A DNA stretch of 38,641 nucleotides from Verrucomicrobiota bacterium (GTDB lineage Bacteria; Verrucomicrobiota; Verrucomicrobiia; Verrucomicrobiales; Verrucomicrobiaceae): positions 1-38,641 of the forward strand of contig JAPLUN010000653.1 in assembly GCA_026397715.1 (NCBI GenBank). Direction: 5' to 3'. Below are positions 33,177-38,641 of the stretch, in pieces. The notes below the pieces were generated by a model. That model saw only the letters and a program-made list of their open reading frames with translations, did no database searches and was not told the origin of the DNA. Position numbers and translations under genes: made by a program. How positions within the stretch are numbered: position 1 is the stretch's first letter; each line of letters begins with the position of its first letter.

Positions 33177-35324
33177 TTACTTGGAGCCTCCACGCTGCTC
33201 GACGATCTGCTCAACAATATTATGCGGAACCTGCTCGAAGTGAGAAGGCTGCATGGAATAGCTGGCGCGTCCGGAGGAAAGAGTGCGGATGGCGGTGGAA
33301 TAACCAAACATTTCAGCCAGAGGAACTTCAGCGCGCAGGATGGCGGTGGTGCCGCGGCTGTCCATGCCCTGAATCTTGCCACGGCGGCGGTTCAAGTCAC
33401 CCATGATGTCGCCCTGATAATCTTCTGGTGTGGAAGCTTCCACGGCCATGATCGGTTCAAGGAGAATGCACTTGGCTTTCTTGAGAGCGTCCTTGACGGC
33501 GAAGATACCGGCCATCTTGAATGCGTTTTCGTTGGAGTCCACTTCGTGGCTGGAGCCATCGACAAGTTCGATGTGCATGTCGATCACTGGATAACCAGCG
33601 ATGATGCCGTTGAGAGCAGCTTCCACGCAACCCGCCTTGGCTGGGTTGATGAATTCCTTTGGAATCGTTCCGCCGACCACTTTGTTTTCGACGACGATGC
33701 CCGAACCCTTTTCACCAGGGCGAACCTTGATGACGACGTGTCCGTATTGACCACGACCACCAGACTGCTTGACCAGCTTGCCTTCGCCATCGGCTGGGAT
33801 CGTAAGCGTTTCGCGGTAGGCGATCTGCGGCTTGCCAGTGGTGGTTTCCACTTTGTGCTCGCGCTTGAGACGGTCGCAGAGAATTTCGAGGTGGAGTTCG
33901 CCCATGCCGGCGATGATGACCTGGCCAGTCTCTTCGTCTGTCTTGACGAAGAATGTTGGATCTTCTTCGGAAAGGCGCTGGAGGGCGTTGCCCATTTTTT
34001 CCTGGTCGCCCTTCGTCTTTGGCTCGACGGCCATCGAGATCACGGGTTCTGGGAATGTTGGTGGCTCGAGAAGGATGTCGAGATCTTCATCACAGAAGGT
34101 GTCGCCAGTGCGAACGTCCTTTACACCCACGAGGGCGGCGATGTCACCCGAATAACAGGTGTCAATATCCTTATGAACGCTGGCCTGAATCTGAATAAGA
34201 CGGCCCACGCGCTCAGACTTGCGGGTGCGGGGATTGTAGATTGTGTCCCCCTTGGAAACCTTGCCGGAATACACACGGAAGAACACGAGACGGCCAAACT
34301 TGTCGGACCAGAGCTTGAAGCCCAGGGCGCAGAACTTGCCGGCGTCATCAGGATTGGCTTCGACCTTGGTGTCAGGATCGTCAACGAGCTGGCCGGTCTG
34401 TGGCTCAATGTCAAGCGGACCTGGGAGGTAGTCGATGACGGCGTCGATCAGATACTGCACGCCTTTGTTCTTGAAGGCGGAACCACCGGCCATCGGGATG
34501 ATCTTGTTGGCGATCACCGTGCGGCGAAGGGCTTCCTTGACTTCCTTGATCGTGATTGGCAGTTCCTCGAGGAACTTCATGCCCAGTTCTTCGTCCTGGT
34601 TGCAAATTTCCGCCACAAGACCGTCGTAAGCTTCCTTGGCCTTCGCGATTTCCGCGCCCTCAAGGTCACGCACCTTGTAGGAAGAGCCAAACTTTTCGTC
34701 GTCGTTGTAGATGATCGCCTTCTGGTTCACCACGTCGATCTGACCGATGAGGTCTTCTTCTGCACCGATTGGAATGAGGATCGGCCAGGCATTGGCTCCG
34801 AGCTTCTTGCGAACGTCGTTAACCACGTTGTCGAAGTTGGCACCGGTGCGGTCCATCTTGTTCACAAAAGCGATACGAGGAACGCGATACTTTTCAGCCT
34901 GACGATAAACGGTTTCAGACTGAGGCTGCACACCTGCCACGCCGCAAAGCACGAAGATGGCGCCATCGAGCACTCGGAGGGAACGTTCAACTTCAGCTGT
35001 GAAGTCCACGTGTCCGGGGGTGTCGATGATGTTGACGCGAATGTCTTCCATCTCACGCAGCTTGAAGATGCCTTCTTCCTTGAGCTGCTTCCAGCGTGCC
35101 GTCACAGCAGCGGAGGTGATGGTGATACCACGCTCTTTTTCCTGTTCCATCCAGTCTGTGGTCGCAGCTCCGTCATGCACTTCGCCGATCTTGTGGATCA
35201 TGCCAGTGTAGAACAGAATACGCTCAGTCAGGGTAGTCTTACCCGCGTCAATGTGGGCACAGATCCCGATGTTGCGGGTGCGCTCAAGTGGGTATTCGCG
35301 GTTGGGGGAATTGGGGTTCGACAT
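33177..35324 (-). CDS. fusA: Elongation factor G
   Basis: EF-G is the GTPase that drives ribosomal translocation. The 715-residue protein has the G1 loop [20 protein letters not shown], the switch region [11 protein letters not shown]3 [17 protein letters not shown]4 [11 protein letters not shown], and later domains ([58 protein letters not shown]). Motifs and length fit the ribosomal-operon type of EF-G. It lies 45 bp after rpsG and 41 bp before rpsJ. Confidence 0.98.
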   Translation of the reverse strand: MSNPNSPNREYPLERTRNIGICAHIDAGKTTLTERILFYTGMIHKIGEVHDGAATTDWMEQEKERGITITSAAVTARWKQLKEEGIFKLREMEDIRVNIIDTPGHVDFTAEVERSLRVLDGAIFVLCGVAGVQPQSETVYRQAEKYRVPRIAFVNKMDRTGANFDNVVNDVRKKLGANAWPILIPIGAEEDLIGQIDVVNQKAIIYNDDEKFGSSYKVRDLEGAEIAKAKEAYDGLVAEICNQDEELGMKFLEELPITIKEVKEALRRTVIANKIIPMAGGSAFKNKGVQYLIDAVIDYLPGPLDIEPQTGQLVDDPDTKVEANPDDAGKFCALGFKLWSDKFGRLVFFRVYSGKVSKGDTIYNPRTRKSERVGRLIQIQASVHKDIDTCYSGDIAALVGVKDVRTGDTFCDEDLDILLEPPTFPEPVISMAVEPKTKGDQEKMGNALQRLSEEDPTFFVKTDEETGQVIIAGMGELHLEILCDRLKREHKVETTTGKPQIAYRETLTIPADGEGKLVKQSGGRGQYGHVVIKVRPGEKGSGIVVENKVVGGTIPKEFINPAKAGCVEAALNGIIAGYPVIDMHIELVDGSSHEVDSNENAFKMAGIFAVKDALKKAKCILLEPIMAVEASTPEDYQGDIMGDLNRRRGKIQGMDSRGTTAILRAEVPLAEMFGYSTAIRTLSSGRASYSMQPSHFEQVPHNIVEQIVEQRGGSK

Positions 35325-35369
35325 GGGGTCGGAAAAACGAAAAGTGGACGGAAAAGTAAAGTGAAACGA

Positions 35370-35843
35370 TTAGAAGCGGAAGTGGGCGAAGGCGCGGTTG
35401 GCCTGTGCCTGCTTGTGAACGTCGTCGCGCTTGCGGACGGCATTCCCCTGCCCCTGTGCGGCATCCTTCAGCTCATTGGCAAGAGCGCGGTGCATTGCCT
35501 GACCTTTACGGCCACGGGCAAAACCAACGATCCAGCGCATGGCCAGGGATTCCTGACGACGAGGAGAAACTTCAAGGGGAACCTGGTAGGTGGCACCACC
35601 GACGCGGCGGGCTTTGACTTCCACGCGTGGCTTGGTGTTCTCAATGGCGCGATTGAAGAGCTCAAGAGGATCGACGCTGTCGGTCTTGTCGTTAAGCGCC
35701 TCGATGGCGGAATAAACGATGCGCTCAGCGAGCGACTTCTTCCCATCAAGCATGATGTTGCTGATGAGTGTTGCAACGAGTTCGCTGTCGTAGCGGCTGT
35801 CCTTGCGAACCTCTTTGTTATAAACGCGTTTTCTGCGGGCCAT
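35370..35843 (-). CDS. rpsG: 30S ribosomal protein S7
   Basis: S7 starts assembly of the 30S head and in E. coli represses the str operon. The 157-residue protein starts MARRKRVYNKEVRKDSRYDS and has LISNIMLDGKKSLAERIVYS, VKARRVGGATYQVPLEVSPR and RQESLAMRWIVGFARGRKG, then the RNA-binding end. It lies 34 bp after rpsL. Length is standard. Confidence 0.98.
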   Translation of the reverse strand: MARRKRVYNKEVRKDSRYDSELVATLISNIMLDGKKSLAERIVYSAIEALNDKTDSVDPLELFNRAIENTKPRVEVKARRVGGATYQVPLEVSPRRQESLAMRWIVGFARGRKGQAMHRALANELKDAAQGQGNAVRKRDDVHKQAQANRAFAHFRF

Positions 35844-35877
35844 GGCGTGTGGAAATTAGGAGTGAAATCAGCGGAAA

Positions 35878-36282
35878 TTATTTCTTCTTCGCGGCAGCGG
35901 CGGCAGCACCTGGCTTTGGACGCTTTGCACCGTACTTGGAACGGCCACGACGACGGGCATCAACACCAAGGCAGTCAAGGGTGCCGCGGACGATGTGATA
36001 ACGCACACCGGGCAAATCCTTCACACGACCACCGCGAACCAGCACGATGCTGTGTTCCTGAAGATTGTGACCTTCACCACCGATGTAGGCGATGACTTCG
36101 TAGCCGTTGGTCAGACGCACCTTGGCCACCTTACGCAAAGCGGAGTTGGGCTTTTTAGGTGTGCGAGTCATCACCTGGAGGCAGACGCCACGACGCTGCG
36201 GGCACTTTGCAAGCGCAGGAGACTTCGACTTTACCGCTTTATCTTTGCGGCCGTGTCTGACGAGTTGATTGATGGTGGGCAT
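35878..36282 (-). CDS. rpsL: 30S ribosomal protein S12
   Basis: S12 sits at the decoding centre. From the family start [20 protein letters not shown] (ATG at 36282) the protein has 134 residues. [20 protein letters not shown] contains Lys43 and [13 protein letters not shown] contains Lys88, both typical of streptomycin-sensitive S12, and Asp89, the residue modified by RimO in other species. The C-terminus adds an Ala/Lys tail ([11 protein letters not shown]-like) to the E. coli length of 124. The frame is open upstream to 36480, but no family member extends there. No Shine-Dalgarno precedes the ATG. It is the first gene of the ribosomal super-operon. Confidence 0.97.
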   Translation of the reverse strand: MPTINQLVRHGRKDKAVKSKSPALAKCPQRRGVCLQVMTRTPKKPNSALRKVAKVRLTNGYEVIAYIGGEGHNLQEHSIVLVRGGRVKDLPGVRYHIVRGTLDCLGVDARRRGRSKYGAKRPKPGAAAAAAKKK

Positions 36283-36633
36283 GGTGTGAAAGAGCTGTGA
36301 ACCTTTGGCTTTCTTCGTAGCCAGTTTCGGGGGACAGCGCGCCATGCTCACAATGAGCATACGCAGACTTTTCCGGTTCTGGTTCCGATAATGAAGAGCC
36401 TCCGTGGAGGATCTTGATTTGCCGGTCTCGTTGAAGAGGCCGGGCCTTGGGGAGCGCGCATTCTGGCGAGTCCCCAGCATGCCGCAAGCTCTATTTCACA
36501 CTTTTTGAAATAATTATTCACATTGCCTCTCACTTGTTCACAAATCTGCGCAGACATTATAGCTGCTCTTTAAGCTCAATTCACCGTTATCCGTGCATTT
36601 GCGTCACCGCCACTTTACGCCACACTGACTGCC
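36283..36633. promoter_or_regulatory. Divergent region with long structured str leader
   Basis: A 351-bp non-coding stretch between rpsL (minus) and a secreted-protein gene (plus). On the minus strand a perfect TATAAT (36561-36556) could be the -10 of the str promoter, although the -35 is weak; it would give a leader of about 270 bases. The leader holds a 7-bp hairpin with the 3-base loop TTG (36360-36344), a short CCTC-CACG-GAGG hairpin, and a GC-rich stem region near 36422-36443. The leader could carry autoregulation by a ribosomal protein. The plus gene has no clear promoter; TTGTTC near 36534 with TTATAG 17 bases later is weak. Confidence 0.45.
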
Positions 36634-37260
36634 ATGCGCACGCTTATCTGCCTCCTGCTACTTACGGCCAATCCCCTGCCCGCCCAGCAGCCCGTGGCCC
36701 CGGAGCGCAAGCTCGAATCTCTTCTACTCATGCCCGAACCAAAGGCCATGCGTGGTGCCTATTCCATCACCCTGCCTAATTCGCAGCAGACGGTGTTTAC
36801 CTGCTACCGTGAAAGCACCAGCGCTGTTAGCGGGGTCGAGCCCCACTCCGTGGATACCTTCACAAAGCTCGGCCTCAGCGTCGAATCTTTTACGGCCCGC
36901 GCCAAGATCGCCGCAGACAAACGGCTGCTTCAACTCAAGCCCGAACTCATCAAAGGCGAGGAAGGCAGGATTGCCTACGCCGTCTATCGCGGTGATTCCC
37001 CACTCTACGCCACACTTCTCATCGCGCCCTCGCTGCCTAAGATTTTTGCTGAACTGTTTGGTCAAGAGATCTGGGTGGTCGCGCCGGATCGTCACTCCCT
37101 GTACATCTTCCCGGCCAAGGTTGAGCTGCTCGATGAATATGCCGCCGACCTCGCCGAGCGCTACACCAGCGACCCCTTCGCCGCGAGCTCCGAAATCTTC
37201 GCGATCAAGGCCGGCGCAGACCCGAAAGTAATCGCCACTTTCACAGGAGAGGTGCCCTAG
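36634..37260 (+). CDS. Secreted protein of unknown function
   Basis: A 208-residue protein I do not recognise. Residues 1-18 form a signal peptide (LICLLLLTANPLPAQ). The rest has a mixed alpha/beta composition without repeats or obvious catalytic motif; it includes TLPNSQQTVFTCYRESTS, LGLSVESFTARAKIAADKRL, YAVYRGDSPLYATLLIAPS and QEIWVVAPDRHSLYIFPAKV. One Cys is present after the signal peptide. It is divergent from the str operon and converges with the deaminase gene. Codon use looks like that of its neighbours. The function is unknown; an exported or envelope protein is the most that can be said. Confidence 0.7.
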   Translation: MRTLICLLLLTANPLPAQQPVAPERKLESLLLMPEPKAMRGAYSITLPNSQQTVFTCYRESTSAVSGVEPHSVDTFTKLGLSVESFTARAKIAADKRLLQLKPELIKGEEGRIAYAVYRGDSPLYATLLIAPSLPKIFAELFGQEIWVVAPDRHSLYIFPAKVELLDEYAADLAERYTSDPFAASSEIFAIKAGADPKVIATFTGEVP

Positions 37261-37365
37261 CTGCTTCAGCGCAGGCAGCAGGTCCAGCCAGCGATTCCGT
37301 ATTCCCCTTTGTGAGGACAATGATCATTCGCACAAAAATCGTTGAGGTGAGTGCAGTCTCAGCCT

Positions 37366-37920
37366 TTACGGCCCGTCAAACACCACACCCTCGTCAGCCG
37401 CTTCCTTGGCCGCTCCTTTTTTGTGCTCCAGCCCCTCGGCACGCCGACGGCGAGCTTCGGCGAAGAACTCCTTGAGAATACGGACGCAATCGTCGTTGAG
37501 AACACCTGGGGTGATCTCGGTGCGGTGATTGAGATTTGGAGCCTGCAAGAGATTCCAAAAGCCCCCCGCTGCACCGCCTTTGACATCAGGACAACCGAAG
37601 ATCACACGGCGCACACGGCAGTGCATGATGGCCCCGGCGCACATAGGACAGGGCTCCTTGGTGACGTACAAATCACAATCCGTGAGCCGCCAGTCGCCCA
37701 GAGCACTCTCCGCCTGGGTGAGCGCGAGCATTTCGGCGTGGGCCGTGGCATCCTTGAGCGTCTCCACCTGATTCCAGGCACGGCCAATGACGCTGCCCTT
37801 GTGTACGATAACGGCGCCAATGGGCACTTCGTCCTGCTTGGCAGCCTTGCGCGCCTGGCGCAGAGCATCGCGCATGAAGTACTCGTCGTCGAAGGGATTG
37901 ATGATCAGGGGCTCGTCCAC
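37366..37920 (-). CDS. tadA: Nucleoside deaminase, TadA-type (tRNA adenosine deaminase)
   Basis: The 184-residue protein has the zinc-dependent cytidine/deoxycytidylate deaminase fold: HAEMLAL with His61 and Glu63, and EPCPMCAGAIMH with Cys91 and Cys94, which bind Zn and the catalytic water. EVPIGAVIV, GRAWNQVETLKDATAHAE and VRRVIFGCPDVKGGAAGG are typical of TadA, which converts A34 to inosine in tRNA-Arg. Guanine deaminase is a weaker alternative, since its usual motif is different. The start codon is GTG at 37920; no clear Shine-Dalgarno was seen. The C-terminus is extended by about 20 charged residues. Confidence 0.88.
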   Translation of the reverse strand: MDEPLIINPFDDEYFMRDALRQARKAAKQDEVPIGAVIVHKGSVIGRAWNQVETLKDATAHAEMLALTQAESALGDWRLTDCDLYVTKEPCPMCAGAIMHCRVRRVIFGCPDVKGGAAGGFWNLLQAPNLNHRTEITPGVLNDDCVRILKEFFAEARRRRAEGLEHKKGAAKEAADEGVVFDGP

Positions 37921-37989
37921 GGCGTTTTATAAACGCAGTCCGCATCAACTCAAACCTTGAACTTTAAACCCTGAACCTTATCTCAAGGA
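37921..37989. promoter_or_regulatory. tadA-rpe divergent gap with inverted repeat and tandem repeat
   Basis: GCGTTT-TAT-AAACGC (37922-37936) is a perfect 6+6 dyad beside the tadA start. A 14-base unit follows twice in tandem: AAACCTTGAACTTT at 37952-37965 and AAACCCTGAACCTT at 37966-37979, 12 of 14 identical. The gap must contain both promoters, but no consensus hexamers are clear. Operator function is inferred. Confidence 0.35.
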
Positions 37990-38641
37990 ATGAATCACGC
38001 GACGAACCTTATCCTTCCCTCCCTGCTGGCCTCCGACTGGTCAAAGATCGACGTTGAAGTCAAACGTGCCGCATCTGCCGGAGCGCAATGGCTGCACCTG
38101 GATGTGATGGACGGAAACTTCGTGGACAACATTTCCTTCGGTCCGCAAATGGTGCAGGTGGTGCGCAGTTGCACCGACATGTATCTGGACGTGCACCTCA
38201 TGATCCACCGCCCGGATCATTATTTGGAGCGTTTCATCAAGGCCGGAGCGCAGAACATCACAATCCACGTCGAGGCCAACTATGACACCTGCGTGGCCGA
38301 GACCCTGAAGCGCATCCGTGCGGCCGGCTTGCACTGCGGCATCGCCCTGCACCCCAACACGCCGTTTGAAGCCGCGCTGCCCTTTGTGCAGGACATTGAC
38401 CTGCTGCTGGTCATGACCGTGGTGCCGGGATTCGGAGGACAGCCCTTCATGGAGAAGGAAACAATGCCAAAGCTGGCTGCGGCACGTGACTACCGCAACG
38501 CCCACGGTTTAAAATTCCACCTCGAAGTGGATGGCGGCATTTACACCAACACGGCACCTATTGCGAAACAGCACGGCGCCAACCTCTTCGTTTGCGGCAC
38601 CTCGTCCTTCGGCCCGCCGGACATGAACCAGTCGATGCGCG
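37990..38641 (+). CDS. rpe: Ribulose-phosphate 3-epimerase (3' end cut by window)
   Basis: Rpe interconverts ribulose-5-phosphate and xylulose-5-phosphate in the pentose phosphate pathway. The open frame runs 217 codons from the ATG at 37990 to the right edge. It has ILPSLLASDW with the conserved Ser, HLDVMDGNFVDNISFGPQ with the metal-binding His and Asp, DVHLMIHRPD, LLVMTVVPGFGGQPFM, and EVDGGI with the second Asp, all TIM-barrel epimerase signatures. The likely C-terminal phosphate-binding segment GTSSFG is also visible. AAGGA directly abuts the ATG, which is closer than usual. About 10-15 residues are probably missing. Confidence 0.95.
   Translation, partial: MNHATNLILPSLLASDWSKIDVEVKRAASAGAQWLHLDVMDGNFVDNISFGPQMVQVVRSCTDMYLDVHLMIHRPDHYLERFIKAGAQNITIHVEANYDTCVAETLKRIRAAGLHCGIALHPNTPFEAALPFVQDIDLLLVMTVVPGFGGQPFMEKETMPKLAAARDYRNAHGLKFHLEVDGGIYTNTAPIAKQHGANLFVCGTSSFGPPDMNQSMR

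Noticed and set aside
33147-36095. A 982-codon open frame on the plus strand, antisense to fusA, rpsG and part of rpsL
   Set aside because: It is the shadow of highly expressed genes with strong codon bias. It has no signal, domain or ribosome site, while the minus-strand genes are unambiguous.
36283-36480. N-terminal extension of S12 by 66 residues
   Set aside because: S12 families start sharply at [11 protein letters not shown]. The upstream frame is open but lacks a ribosome site and overlaps leader hairpins.
37308-37336. Nested inverted repeat TTTGTG/CACAAA with inner AATGATCATT as bidirectional terminator
   Set aside because: The A/T runs are on the wrong side of the stem for either strand and the outer stem is only 6 bp.
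1-38641. tRNA, rRNA, CRISPR arrays, insertion sequences, phage or toxin-antitoxin genes
   Set aside because: I looked for cloverleaf patterns, regularly spaced repeats, transposase motifs and small paired genes on both strands and saw none, but reading by eye could miss a single tRNA.

Overview
The window looks like chromosomal DNA of a Gram-negative bacterium. My best guess is a Verrucomicrobiota member (Prosthecobacter/Verrucomicrobium-like). That rests on the LPS/O-antigen-type genes, a tripartite RND efflux operon, a secreted double SUMF1-fold protein, mixed use of Shine-Dalgarno sequences, and low-complexity tails on ribosomal proteins. It is an impression from gene content, not a database result.

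Layout. (1) 1-8953: a surface-polysaccharide (O-antigen-like) cluster, nearly all on the minus strand. From its promoter end it runs: WcaF-type acetyltransferase, rfbA, a UbiE-like methyltransferase, rfbB, FkbM methyltransferase, Wzx-type flippase, a CDP-paratose 2-epimerase-like gene whose C-terminus is broken by an apparent deletion, a class I methyltransferase, and a second epimerase cut by the left edge. A family-25 glycosyltransferase sits on the opposite strand in the middle. (2) 8954-9282: a divergent control region with several dyads. (3) 9283-10968: a secreted or lipoprotein double SUMF1-domain protein on the plus strand. (4) 11068-20464 (minus): mdtA-mdtB-mdtC-outer membrane factor, followed by ridA. 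(5) 20661-36282 (minus): one continuous ribosomal super-operon, rpsL-rpsG-fusA-rpsJ-rplC-rplD-rplW-rplB-rpsS-[new gene]-rplV-rpsC-rplP-rpmC-rpsQ-rplN-rplX-rplE-rpsH-rplF-rplR-rpsE-rplO-secY-map. (6) 36634 to the end: a secreted protein of unknown function, a TadA-type deaminase, and ribulose-phosphate 3-epimerase cut by the right edge.

How the genes work together. RfbA and RfbB make dTDP-4-keto-6-deoxyglucose, which other enzymes (epimerases, methyltransferases, an acetyltransferase, the glycosyltransferase) could modify or assemble into a glycan exported by the flippase. No rfbC or rfbD is seen. The ribosomal block merges the str, S10 and spc operons but lacks tuf, rpsN (S14) and rpmD (L30), and stops at map without the usual infA/rpmJ/rpsM/rpoA continuation.

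The most striking feature is a gene at 29239-30018 for an exported coiled-coil protein. It sits tightly between rpsS (S19) and rplV (L22), inside one of the most conserved gene orders in bacteria. Other points of interest are an ops-like element with a hairpin and T-tract ahead of the polysaccharide operon, structured gaps before rplE and secY, and a long structured str leader. I saw no tRNA, rRNA, CRISPR array, insertion sequence or phage gene.
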